Below are positions 7,580 to 16,600 of a stretch of 64,000 nt of DNA, one piece after another. The stretch is taken from contig JAPPFD010000018.1 of the NCBI GenBank assembly GCA_028823995.1, positions 35,084 through 99,083 on the forward strand, read 5' to 3'. The notes beneath the pieces are model-generated. The model saw nothing but the letters and a program-made list of their open reading frames with translations, was not told the origin of the DNA and did not search any database. The position numbers and the translations under genes were made by a program. Source of the stretch: a bacterium. Lineage in GTDB: Bacteria; Actinomycetota; Acidimicrobiia; Spongiisociales; ZC4RG35. Each line of letters begins with the position of its first letter. Positions within the stretch are counted from its first letter, which is position 1.

Positions 7580-8755
7580 TTAGGGGCGTTCGAAGATGGC
7601 TGCCATGCCCTGGCCTCCGCCGATGCACATCGTTACGATGCCGCGCCGGCCGTCGATCCGCTCGAGGGCTCGCATGAGCTTGATGGCGAGTATCGTCCCA
7701 GTGGCTCCGACGGGATGACCCAGCGCGATGGCGCCGCCGTCCACGTTGGTCTTCTCGGGGTCGAGACCCGCGTCACGGATCACCGCCACGGCCTGAGCGG
7801 CGAAAGCTTCGTTGAGTTCGATCAGGTCGATGTCGTCGAGGGTCAGGCCAGCCTTCTCAAGCACCTTGGGGACCGCGAGCGCCGGGGCGTAGCCCATGAC
7901 CTCCGGGTCGATGCCGCTGACCGCCCAAGCCACCAGGCGCAGGAGGGGTTCGGCGCCCCGGGCTTCGGCTGTCTTCTGGCTCATCAGGACCACCGAGGCG
8001 GCGCCGTCGTTGATTCCCGATGAGTTCCCGGCGGTCACCGAGCCGCCCTTCTGGAACACCGGACGGAGCCGCGCAAGGCGCTCCACGGTGGTGTTCGGCC
8101 TGGGATGCTCGTCGACCAGGAACGGGGTGTCCTTGGGACGGTCCACTCCCACGATGTCTTCTTCGAAGAGGCCATCTTTGATTGCGATGGCGGCCCGGCG
8201 CTGGCTCTCGGCTGCGAACTCATCCTGAGCTTGACGGCTCACGTTGTAGCGTTCGGCCACCTTCTCAGCAGTCGCGCCCATCGGATACCCTCCGAAGGGA
8301 TCGCTCACCAATGACAGGGTGCCGTCGATGATCTTCCGAGGGCCCAGTTTCCAACCGTCGCGGGCCTGATAGTCCAGGAATGGCTGGCTGCTCATGTTCT
8401 CATCGCCCCCGGCGACCACGATGTCGGCCGATCCCAGCATGACCTGCTGGGCGCCGGTGATGATCGCCTGGAGGCCTGACGAGCACAGGCGATTGACGTT
8501 CATGGCGGTGGTGTGTGAAGGAAGACCCGCCTCCAGTGCGCAACGCCGGGCGTTGTAGGCGTCGGGACCCACCTGGCCGATCTGTCCCATGACCACCTCG
8601 TCCACCTCTCCGGGCTCCACCCCGGCCCGGCTCAACGATTCCTTGATGGTGATGGCGCCAAGCTTGTAGGCATCGATGCCGCTCAGCGAGCCTCCGTATG
8701 TCCCTATGGCGGTCCGAGCTGCCCCCACCACGACCACAGGATTGATCTCCGACAT
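7580..8755 (-). CDS. Acetyl-CoA acetyltransferase (thiolase)
   Basis: Thiolase of 391 residues that makes or breaks acetoacetyl-CoA or longer 3-ketoacyl-CoA. The nucleophilic Cys91 is in NRLCSSGLQAI, the catalytic His347 in GGAIALGHPVGATG and the second Cys377 in MCIGGGQG. Length and spacing are standard for the biosynthetic/degradative AtoB-PhaA group. The start ATG has AGGAGA just upstream. It converges on the carboxylate-degradation operon to its left and lies downstream of the uracil genes on the same strand, about 150 bases after upp, so it may be transcribed alone. A role in processing acetoacetate from BKACE is plausible inference. Confidence 0.93.
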   Translation of the reverse strand: MSEINPVVVVGAARTAIGTYGGSLSGIDAYKLGAITIKESLSRAGVEPGEVDEVVMGQIGQVGPDAYNARRCALEAGLPSHTTAMNVNRLCSSGLQAIITGAQQVMLGSADIVVAGGDENMSSQPFLDYQARDGWKLGPRKIIDGTLSLVSDPFGGYPMGATAEKVAERYNVSRQAQDEFAAESQRRAAIAIKDGLFEEDIVGVDRPKDTPFLVDEHPRPNTTVERLARLRPVFQKGGSVTAGNSSGINDGAASVVLMSQKTAEARGAEPLLRLVAWAVSGIDPEVMGYAPALAVPKVLEKAGLTLDDIDLIELNEAFAAQAVAVIRDAGLDPEKTNVDGGAIALGHPVGATGTILAIKLMRALERIDGRRGIVTMCIGGGQGMAAIFERP

Positions 8756-8903
8756 TTCCGTCTCCTCTCAGACCGCGATTCAGATCCCGAGACTGGACCT
8801 CCGGGCCGACCCGCAAACCCAAGACCGGAACAGCGCTGATACTACTTCAGATACGCGGGAACGGGGCGGGAGGCGTACGACTCGCCCAGGATGGTCGGGT
8901 CGT

Positions 8904-9551
8904 CTACTTGGTGCCGAAGATACGGTCGCCGGCGTCGCCGAACCCGGGGACTATGTACCCCGAAGGGTCCAGGCCTTCGTCCACCGCCGCGCAGTAGATC
9001 GGGACGTCGGGGTGGTACGTGTGGAGGTAGTCCACCCCCTCGGGAGCGGCTATCAGGCATATGAAGACCAACTCTCTCGGGTTGGTGCCCTTGACCCGGG
9101 TGATCGCCGCTTCCGCCGAGTGACCGGTGGCCAGCATGGGGTCCACCACCAGCGCGGTGCGGTCGGACATGTTGCGGGGCGCTTTGAAGTAGTACTCCAC
9201 CGTCATCTGGGTCTTCCGGTCCCGGTACAGCCCGATGTGGCCCATCCGCGCCGAGGGGATGGCGTCTATGATGCCGTCGGCGATGGCGGTGCCGGCTCGC
9301 AAGATGGAGATCACCACCAGCTTCTTTCCGTCCAGGAGGGGCGCGGACATGGCCTTGAGGGGAGTGTTGATCCGCGTGAACGTCACGGGGTGGTGGCGAG
9401 TCACCTCGTAGGCCAGGAGACCCGAGATCTCTGAAGCGAGTCGGCGGAAGGCGCTGGAACTCGTCTCACGCTTTCTCATCAGGGTCAGCTTGTGCTGGAC
9501 CAGGGGATGGTCGATCACGTGGACCCGGGTACCGACGGTCTGGGAGGTCAT
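8904..9551 (-). CDS. upp: Uracil phosphoribosyltransferase
   Basis: Converts uracil and PRPP to UMP in the cytoplasm. The 215-residue protein has RINTPLKAMSAPLLDGKKLV, the flexible loop VEYYFKAP, the PRPP-binding motif VVDPMLATGHSAEAAI and the uracil-binding GYIVPGFGDAGDR near the C terminus. It starts two bases after the urc4 stop, so urc1-urc4-upp read as one minus-strand operon. In yeasts with the URC pathway, URC6 is also a uracil phosphoribosyltransferase, which supports a catabolic as well as a salvage role here. Confident in the enzyme; the catabolic link is inferred from the neighbours. Confidence 0.95.
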   Translation of the reverse strand: MTSQTVGTRVHVIDHPLVQHKLTLMRKRETSSSAFRRLASEISGLLAYEVTRHHPVTFTRINTPLKAMSAPLLDGKKLVVISILRAGTAIADGIIDAIPSARMGHIGLYRDRKTQMTVEYYFKAPRNMSDRTALVVDPMLATGHSAEAAITRVKGTNPRELVFICLIAAPEGVDYLHTYHPDVPIYCAAVDEGLDPSGYIVPGFGDAGDRIFGTK

Positions 9552-9553
9552 GC

Positions 9554-10717
9554 TCAGAAGATAGTCCCGTTGCTGAGCACTTTGAGCGGCGGGCTGGCGT
9601 CGGGCCGGGCCGCGGCGGCCAGTTGCCTTCCGGCCGTCCATGTTCCGCCCTCGAGAACCTGGGCCATCGAGAGTCCTGCGCCCAACTCCCCCCGGACCAT
9701 CTCGGCCAGGCGGCTGACCAGGGCGACGGTGAGGGCGCGCCACTCCACCACCAGGGACGAGGAAACCGGATGGCTGGTCGCCTGCCACCCGGGAGTCACG
9801 GGGGTCAGCACACCCCCGTCGATGAGCAGCCCCCCGTTCCGGTATTCCGCCAGGGGGGTCAAGCGGTCCACCTCGGTGACGGTGATTCCCGCGGTGCTCA
9901 GGGGTTCTATCAAGGAATACGCCAGCCACTGGGTGAGCTTGTGAAAGGGCATGAGCCCCAGAGGGGGATAGGGCCAGACGTCCCCCAGGTATTGGCCGTC
10001 GCGCATCGGGGAGTCGGGCCACAGGGGCGACAACTGCTCCAGGAGAGTCCCCAACAGAGTCACCGCCGACAGGCGCCCATCCGAGGAGAGGCCGGAGAGC
10101 AGATCGTAGAGGCCTCCCACCCGCCGGCCCGGCCATCGGGAGGAGACCCTTCCCAGGGATCGCAGCAGCGCGGCCCGGTCTTCGGTCCCCACCAAGGGAT
10201 TGTCCTCTCTCACCTGAAAGGCTTCGGCCAACGAAGCGGCGGCCAGGCCCGACAGCGCTTCGGAGTCCGCCCGAGGAAGACCGCGGTTGGAGAACACACC
10301 CCTCTCCCAGGCCCGGAAGCTGGCCACCGCCAGCCCTTCGGACCTGCTCAACTCCCCCTGGATCCGCGTATCGGCGTAACGCCACCGAGGCCCGCTCCCT
10401 GCGTCCAACAGGACCGATACCACGATGAGTTCGACCTCGGACCTGGCTGCCTCATCCCGGTCGGTGGGGCGGGGGAGCGCCTCCCAGAGATCGATGTCGC
10501 CCACCTTGAAGTGAAGGCGGCGTCCATGCATGGGCACCGCCAGGTCCGGGTACCGGGCCCGGGTCAACTCGCCGACCATCCGGCCCAGGTCCGAGAGCCT
10601 GTCGAGGTCGATCTCCCACCTTTCCAGCCGGCCCTGGGTGGCGAGAGCGAGCATCCTCTCGGATTGGCGCCTGATGGTGTCGGGATGGCGGAGCCGGGCC
10701 ACCTCGGGGAGGGTCAA
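9554..10717 (-). CDS. URC4/Urg3 family protein (DUF1688), uracil catabolism
   Basis: Member of the DUF1688 family that includes yeast Urc4 and Aspergillus UrgC/Urg3, needed for uracil degradation by the URC route; the exact reaction is not established. It starts TLPEVARLRHPDTIRRQSERM and contains HFKVGDIDLWEALPRP, GRVSSRWPGRRVGGLYD and the C-terminal GLLIDGGVLTPV. The length is 387 residues, typical for the family. The chosen start is TTG at 10717, which overlaps the stop of the urc1 homologue (TTGA); GTG at 10705 is the alternative. The tight link to urc1 and upp is the main evidence for function beyond sequence similarity. Confidence 0.88.
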   Translation of the reverse strand: MTLPEVARLRHPDTIRRQSERMLALATQGRLERWEIDLDRLSDLGRMVGELTRARYPDLAVPMHGRRLHFKVGDIDLWEALPRPTDRDEAARSEVELIVVSVLLDAGSGPRWRYADTRIQGELSRSEGLAVASFRAWERGVFSNRGLPRADSEALSGLAAASLAEAFQVREDNPLVGTEDRAALLRSLGRVSSRWPGRRVGGLYDLLSGLSSDGRLSAVTLLGTLLEQLSPLWPDSPMRDGQYLGDVWPYPPLGLMPFHKLTQWLAYSLIEPLSTAGITVTEVDRLTPLAEYRNGGLLIDGGVLTPVTPGWQATSHPVSSSLVVEWRALTVALVSRLAEMVRGELGAGLSMAQVLEGGTWTAGRQLAAAARPDASPPLKVLSNGTIF

Positions 10718-11955
10718 AGAAGAGGGCGTCCCTTGGTCTCGGCTAGCTCTCCGGAGCTGGGAACGGAGCCGTCGGTGAAGTAGCCGGCCGCCACCTTGGC
10801 GTCCAGTTCCACCCAGGCGTCGGCGGGCACCAACTCGGGCGGGAGGGAGAGCCGCTCGCCCACCTCTATGCCCGATCCGGTGATCGCTCCGTACTTGTCG
10901 TCGGACATTGACACCAGCTTGTCGATCCGCTTGATGCCCAGCCAGTGCAATGAGTCGGGCATCAGCAACTGGTGGCGGGCGTCCTGCACCCCCGCCACGC
11001 ACTCGGTCCGCTCGAAGTAGGCGTCGGCGCGGTCCCCGCCTTCCTGTCGCTTGCGGGCGTTGTACACCAGGAATTTGGTGACTTCGCCCAGCGCCCGTCC
11101 CTCCTTCCGGTTGTAGACGATGATCCCGGCTCCTCCCTGTGAAGCGGTCTGGATGCAGACCTCGATGCCGTGCACCAGATAGGGGCGGCAGGTGCAGATG
11201 TCCGATCCGAACACATCCGAACCGTTGCACTCGTCATGAACGCGGGCCGCCAGGGTCTTGCCGGGGTCTGCCAGGTTGGCCGGATCGCCGAATATGTATA
11301 CGGTCTGTCCCCCGATGGGCGGCAGGAAGACCTCCAGGTCCGAACGGGTGACCAACTCGGGGAACATCCCTCCGGTCTCCTCGAAGAGAATCCGCCGCAG
11401 ATCGCGTTCGGGGACGTCGAGCCTCTCCGCCACGCTGGGAAGGTGCCACACCGGTTCGATGGCCGCCTTGGTGACCCGGCACGAGCCGTCGGGCAGGCAC
11501 AGGGACCCGTCGGGGACGATGCGGCCCTCTGCTATGGCGTCCTCCAGTTCGGGTATGAAGATGTGAGCCGTGGTCACGGCAATGGTGGGCCTGATGTCGT
11601 AACCCTCGGCCAGCAAACCCGAGAAGGACTCGGCGGTTATCGCTCCCCAAGGGTCCAGGGAGACGATCTTGTCCGGCTTTCGCCAGGCGGGATAGGGGCC
11701 GATCCGATGGGTGGGTGCGGTGTTGGTCAGGTCAGCCCGATAGTCGCGATCGAGCTTTCCCTGGGCGATGGAGACCGCCCGGTAGACGGCGTAGGAGCCG
11801 CCGTGGGTTCCGACCACGTTGCGATGATCGGGGTTGCTCAGAGTAGCGATGACCGGACCCCGGACGGCTGCTGTGGCGGCTCCCCATCGGATGGGGGGAG
11901 GTTGGGGTCCGTGGCTGTCGATGTGAGAAGTTAGGCGGATATGCCGGGTCCTCAT
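10714..11955 (-). CDS. GTP cyclohydrolase II-like protein of the URC1 type
   Basis: A 413-residue homologue of GTP cyclohydrolase II (RibA) of the Urc1 branch, which is needed for uracil catabolism rather than riboflavin synthesis. The zinc-site cysteines are kept (CNGSDVFGSDICTC). GAGIIVYNRKEGRALG and the long N-terminal region before the RibA fold (about 200 residues) are features of Urc1 proteins and not of RibA. The start at 11955 gives MRTRHIRLTSHIDSHG. A TAAACT -10 element ends eight bases before this ATG, suggesting a leaderless transcript. It overlaps urc4 by four bases. Divergent from the uraA permease. No ribB or other riboflavin gene is nearby, again favouring uracil use. Confidence 0.9.
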   Translation of the reverse strand: MRTRHIRLTSHIDSHGPQPPPIRWGAATAAVRGPVIATLSNPDHRNVVGTHGGSYAVYRAVSIAQGKLDRDYRADLTNTAPTHRIGPYPAWRKPDKIVSLDPWGAITAESFSGLLAEGYDIRPTIAVTTAHIFIPELEDAIAEGRIVPDGSLCLPDGSCRVTKAAIEPVWHLPSVAERLDVPERDLRRILFEETGGMFPELVTRSDLEVFLPPIGGQTVYIFGDPANLADPGKTLAARVHDECNGSDVFGSDICTCRPYLVHGIEVCIQTASQGGAGIIVYNRKEGRALGEVTKFLVYNARKRQEGGDRADAYFERTECVAGVQDARHQLLMPDSLHWLGIKRIDKLVSMSDDKYGAITGSGIEVGERLSLPPELVPADAWVELDAKVAAGYFTDGSVPSSGELAETKGRPLL

Positions 11956-11963
11956 CGAATGAC

Positions 11964-12008
11964 AGTTTACTATGAATGGAAAAGCATGCCATGAGGAAGC
12001 GGGCATGC
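11964..12008. promoter_or_regulatory. Divergent promoter region of urc1 and uraA with inverted repeat
   Basis: On the minus strand a TAAACT -10 box (11969-11964) lies eight bases before the urc1 ATG. Between the divergent genes GCATGCC at 11984-11990 is repeated in inverted form as GGCATGC at 12002-12008, with 11 bases between, a spacing of about two helical turns centre to centre. This is a candidate operator for a regulator of the uracil genes. No such regulator is encoded nearby. Confidence 0.45.
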
Positions 12009-12094
12009 CTATTCCACCGCTCTGGCTTCTCCTGCTTAGAGAGTTAAGGGAGTCAGGGGCTAGATACGTATGGTTCCCCAGAGAGGAGGAAACT

Positions 12095-13288
12095 ATGGAA
12101 CTCAATACCCAACGCAAAGTCGTATTGGGAGTTCAACACACGATTGCCATGTTCGGCGCCACCGTGCTGGTGCCGCTTCTGACCGGACTGGACGCATCGG
12201 TAGCCCTCTTGGCGGCGGGCATCGGAACCCTGATATTCCATGTTCTCACCAAGCTGATGGTCCCGGTGTTCCTGGGTTCGTCATTCGCCTTCATCCCACC
12301 GATAGTCGCCGCCCTCAACGACGAGGGTTTCTCCATGTCGGCCACCGTGGGAGGTATCGCGGCCGCCGGCGTGGTCTATGCGATCGTCTCGGTGATCGTC
12401 CGGTTCATCGGATCGGACAAGATCAAGAGGCTGGTCCCCCCGGTGGTTGCCGGGCCGGTGATCATAATCATCGGAATCACCCTGGCGCCGGTGGCGGTCG
12501 ACATGTCCAACGCCAACTGGTGGCTGGCCATTCTCACCCTGCTGGTGACCGTGGCTGCGGCCATCTTCATGAAGGGCCTCTGGAAGATGCTGCCTATCCT
12601 GTCGGGCGCAGTGATCGGTTACGTGGTGGGCGCCATCGCCGGAGAAGTGGACTTCGACGGGATCGCGGATGCAGACTGGTTCGGCCTGCCCGACTTCACC
12701 TTCGCCACCTTCGAGTGGGGCGCCATCGTCCTGATCGCACCGGTGGCGTTCGTCACCATGATCGAGCACGTCGGGGACGTCATCACCAACGGTCGAGTGG
12801 TCGGGAAGGACTTCTTCGAAGAGCCGGGCCTGGACCGCACCCTCATGGGTGACGGAGCGGCCACCTTCCTGGCCGGGTTGGTGGGCGGTCCCGCCAACAC
12901 CACCTACTCGGAGAACACCGGAGTCCTGGCGGTGACCAAGGTCTATGACCCTGCCGTCCTTCGCATCGGGGCGATCGTGGCCATCATCCTGGGGATCATC
13001 CCCAAGGTGGCGGCGGTCCTGCAGTCCATTCCCCTCTCCGTGCTGGGAGGCCTGTCCATCGTTCTGTTTGGCATGATCGCCGCAGTGGGCCTCCGCACCC
13101 TGGTGGAGAGCCAGGTGGAGATGCACAAGAGCCGCAACCTGATCGTGGTGGCGGTGATCCTGGTGCTGGGTCTGGGGACTTCGGGTCTCGAGAACCTCCA
13201 GATCGGCGGAGTGGCCATCTCCGGACTGGCGTTGGCCGCGGTGGTGGGCGTGGTGCTCAACCTGATTCTCCCCGCCGACGACTCCTGA
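12095..13288 (+). CDS. uraA: Uracil-xanthine permease, NCS2 family (UraA-like)
   Basis: Nucleobase-cation symporter 2 protein of 397 residues in the cytoplasmic membrane, importing uracil (or xanthine) with protons. The first helix carries the family signature VVLGVQHTIAMFGATVLVP. About 12-14 hydrophobic segments follow, and the motif GGPANTTYSENTGVLAVTKV, with the substrate-contacting glutamate and asparagine region, is complete. The start at 12095 is set by a strong GAGAGGAGGA ribosome site 5-14 bases upstream, although the frame is open back to 11972. Divergent from upp-urc4-urc1, so uracil uptake and use are probably controlled together. Followed by a strong hairpin terminator. Confidence 0.93.
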   Translation: MELNTQRKVVLGVQHTIAMFGATVLVPLLTGLDASVALLAAGIGTLIFHVLTKLMVPVFLGSSFAFIPPIVAALNDEGFSMSATVGGIAAAGVVYAIVSVIVRFIGSDKIKRLVPPVVAGPVIIIIGITLAPVAVDMSNANWWLAILTLLVTVAAAIFMKGLWKMLPILSGAVIGYVVGAIAGEVDFDGIADADWFGLPDFTFATFEWGAIVLIAPVAFVTMIEHVGDVITNGRVVGKDFFEEPGLDRTLMGDGAATFLAGLVGGPANTTYSENTGVLAVTKVYDPAVLRIGAIVAIILGIIPKVAAVLQSIPLSVLGGLSIVLFGMIAAVGLRTLVESQVEMHKSRNLIVVAVILVLGLGTSGLENLQIGGVAISGLALAAVVGVVLNLILPADDS

Positions 13289-13313
13289 GGTAGACAAACA
13301 CTGGGAGGGGAAC

Positions 13314-13348
13314 CCTTCGCTCCCTGATGAGATGTCAGGGAGCGAAGG
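13314..13348. terminator. Strong hairpin terminator, uraA / zinc-ribbon gene
   Basis: A perfect 14-base-pair stem (13314-13327 with 13335-13348) encloses a seven-base loop and is followed on the plus strand by TCTTT. It lies between the stop of uraA and the stop of the convergent zinc-ribbon gene, so it can end transcription from both sides. Confidence 0.85.
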
Positions 13349-13351
13349 TCT

Positions 13352-13615
13352 TTAAAGGCCCGAGCCGCAGTAGCGGCACTTCACCGCCTCGGTCCGGACC
13401 AACTCGGCGCAATACGGACACTTCTGGTACGCGCCGCTTTGAATCGCCTCTTTTTCAATTCTGGCTGCGTTGGACGGGATGACCAGGGACAGAATCAGCC
13501 CGAACGGGCCGAGCAGCGCTCCCAGCAGGAACCATCCGCACCCGCTGCGCCCCTTGTACGAGGCGACGAAGGCGCTGACCGCCCCGCACAGGATCCAGAT
13601 GGTGACGATGTTCAT
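13352..13615 (-). CDS. Small membrane protein with C-terminal zinc ribbon
   Basis: An 87-residue protein with two hydrophobic segments (residues about 2-18 and 28-46), the second reading GWFLLGALLGPFGLILSLVI, followed by a double CxxC zinc ribbon (CPYCAEL then CRYCGSG). The layout is common in small actinobacterial and other bacterial membrane proteins of unknown function. The ATG at 13615 gives a protein that begins directly in the first membrane segment. It shares the hairpin terminator with uraA and is separated from dnaE2 by about 65 bases. It may bind zinc on the cytoplasmic side; no partner is evident. Confidence 0.8.
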   Translation of the reverse strand: MNIVTIWILCGAVSAFVASYKGRSGCGWFLLGALLGPFGLILSLVIPSNAARIEKEAIQSGAYQKCPYCAELVRTEAVKCRYCGSGL

Positions 13616-13681
13616 ATGGCGACTCCATGGGACGCAGGCTGGTTACCTGATCACGATAAGGCAGGGGTGTGACAGCCCCGA

Positions 13682-16600
13682 TCAGTGCCAATCATGGGCG
13701 GCGGGCATCGAGACCGGGACGTCGACCGCTTCCAGGGCCGAGACGATCACCGACGTGGTGCCGTCCCATCGGGAGATCACGCCCCGCACCAGGATCACCT
13801 GGCTCCGGAGTTGCTTCTTGTATTGGGCGAAGACGTCCGGCCAGATGATCACCTGCACGTCCCCGGTCTCGTCCTCGATGGTCACGAACACCGTGCCGCC
13901 TATCCCGCGCGGGTGCTGTCGGGCGATGGGCCAGCCCGCCACCAGCACCTCTTCTGCTTCGGCGCGGTCCTCAACCTCGGCGGTGGTCAGCACCTCCTCG
14001 TCCAGCGTTCCCCGGAGGTACTCCATGAGGTGGCCACCCGGATGGATGCCCAGGACCTGGTAGTGGCTCGCCATCCTCTCGTAGTCGGTGAAGTCGGCCA
14101 GGTCGGGCTTTCTGTTCCCCCGGGACGTGTCCAGGACGGTCTGTCCGTTGCGGGAGGGACGGACCGACAGCCCCGCGTCCCAGATGGCGGTGCGGCGATT
14201 GGGGGAGAGGTCGTCCAGGGCGCCCGCCATCACCAGGGAGACCACGGCCTGGGGCGCAAGCCCGGTGCGCCGGATCAGGTCCCCGGCGCCGCCATAGGGA
14301 CCGTTGCGCCGCCTCTCGGAGACGATCGTCTCGGCGGACCGGTCTCCCACGTCCTTGACGATTCCCAGGCCCAGCCGCACGGCGCCCTCTTCGGGTACGC
14401 ACTTGACGCCGCTCCGGTTGACACAGGGGTTGAGGAACGGCACGCCGAATGTATTGGCGTCCTGCTTGAGGGTCTCCAGCGGGTAGAACCCCATGGGTTG
14501 GTTGTTGATGAGGGTCGTGAAGAACTCCAGGGGGTGGTAGCGCTTGAGCCAGGCCACCTGGTAGGCGGTGACCGCGAAGGCGTGGGAGTGGGATTCGGGG
14601 AACATGTAGTGGCCGTTGATCTTGGAGAAGATCTTCCGCGCAGTTCGTTCCGGGACGCCCCGCCTCCGGGCGCCTTGGAGGAAGTCTTTCCAGTGCATGG
14701 CTATCAGGTGCTGGTTGTTGGAACGAGCGAAGGACCTTCGTATCTCATCGGCCTGGGCGGCGGTCATCCCCGCCACGTCCATGATGAGTTGGACCACCTG
14801 TTCCTGCCAGACGATGACCCCGTATCCCCGCTCGAGGGCGCCCCTCTCCAAGGGGTGGTCGTAGTCCCAGGAGGCGCCGTGGCGGTATCGCTCCAGGAAC
14901 TGGGAGACCGCGCTTCCCTGCACGCCCACGCCCGGGCGGATCAGCGCCACCTGGTAAGCCAGGTCCAGGAGGTTCTCGGGCCGGAGGCGCCGTCCCATCT
15001 TCAACTGGGCAGGGGACTGGAGCAGGAACACCCCCTTGGAGCGGCCTTGGGTGATCATCCCGTAGACCTCGGGATCCTCGGGATCGATCCTGGACAGGTC
15101 CGGCCGTTCGCCGGTCCGCTCTTCGATCAGATCCAGGGCTTCGTGAAGCTGGTCGAGCGCCGGCAGGGAGAGGAGGTCTATCTTGGCGAAGTTGGCGTCG
15201 GCGACGTTGTCCTTGTCCCAGTCCATGATGTAGCGCCCCTCGATGGCCCCTTCCCGGACGGGGACCATCTCCGGGATGGGGGTGCTGCTGAGGATCATCC
15301 CTCCGGGGTGCTGGCTGAGGCCTTTGGGCGCCCCCATCAGTTGGGGGGAGATCTCGATCAGGTTCTTCCACCCGTAGGCGTCCACCCGGTCGCGGAAGGC
15401 GGAAAGTTCCAGCATCTCCGCTCTCAGGTCCGCCGCATGGTGGGAGTGGATCTGTTTGGACAGGAGGTTCAACTCCCGGCTGGGCAGCCCGAAGGCCTTT
15501 CCCAGGTCCTGGATGATGCCCTTGACGGTGTAGGTGGAGACGGCCCCGGTCAACACCGCGTATTCGGGGCCGAAGTGTCGGTGGATCCGCTCGATGAGCT
15601 TGTCCCGAAGGTGACGGGGAAAGTCGAGGTCGATGTCGGGAAGGAGGGTGGTGTCGTCTGAGATGAACCGGTCCAGGGTGAGGTTCCACCGGAGGGGGTC
15701 GACGTGGCTGATGCCGATCAGATACCCCACCAGCAGGGCCACCGACGACCCTCGTCCTCTCCCGGGCGGCTGTTCTTCGAGGGGCGTCCCGGGGCGCGCC
15801 AGACCCTCTTCTTCCATGATCTGCTGTGCGATGAGCACGATCTGGCGGTAGAGCAGCAGGAAGCCGGAAAGACCATGCATCTCGATCAGCCGGAACTCCT
15901 CTGCCAGGCGTTCCCGGACCGGCGGGGAGAGAAATCCGTAGCGGCGGAGAGCGGCCTGGCGGCAGAGTTCTCGAAGGTAGCTGTCGGGCGTGTGCCCCTC
16001 CGGCACTTCCGGCTCGGGGAGGCGGTAGCCGAGGTCGGTGCTGAGATCGAAAGAGCATTGCTCGGCGATCTTCAGAGTGTTGGAGAGCGCCTCGGGGAGG
16101 TGACCGAACAGGCGCTCCATCTGCTCTGGAGACTTGAGAGTGAGGTGGTGGTTGGGCCTGATGTACCGGAGAGCCTGGTCCATGGTGATGTTGTGCTTGG
16201 CGGCCACCAGCGCGTTCTGGAGTCGGTAGCGCTCCGGTGCGTGGTAGTGGACGTCGTTGGTGGCCACCACCGGCGCGCCTTCGGTGTGAGCCAGGGACTC
16301 GAGTTCCCGGTTGCGCCGGGTGTCTCCCTCCAAGAAGTTCTGCTGTACCTCCACGTACACCCGGTCGGGGCCGAACCAGTCCCGGTACCCACCGAGAAGT
16401 TCCCGGGCCTCGGAGAGCCGGCCGGAGAGCGCCAGTCGGGAGAGGCGGCTGTCGCGCCCTCCGGCGAGGAGGACCAGTCCCTCCGAGTGCGCCGGCAGGT
16501 GCACGGGATCGAGGCGCGGGTTCTGGCGGTCCGCGCCGTTGGCCAGGGTGAACAAACGGGACAGGTTGGCGTATCCCTGGCGCGTCCCGGCCAGAAGGAC

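Noticed and set aside
11972..12094. N-terminal extension of uraA from 11972
   Set aside because: The extra 41 residues are not family-like and overlap the divergent promoter; the strong ribosome site sets the start at 12095.
13685..15661. Long open frame on the plus strand opposite dnaE2 (658 codons)
   Set aside because: Antisense shadow typical of high-GC DNA; no recognisable motifs, low-complexity His/Gly/Val-rich translation, while the opposite strand encodes DnaE2 with all motifs.
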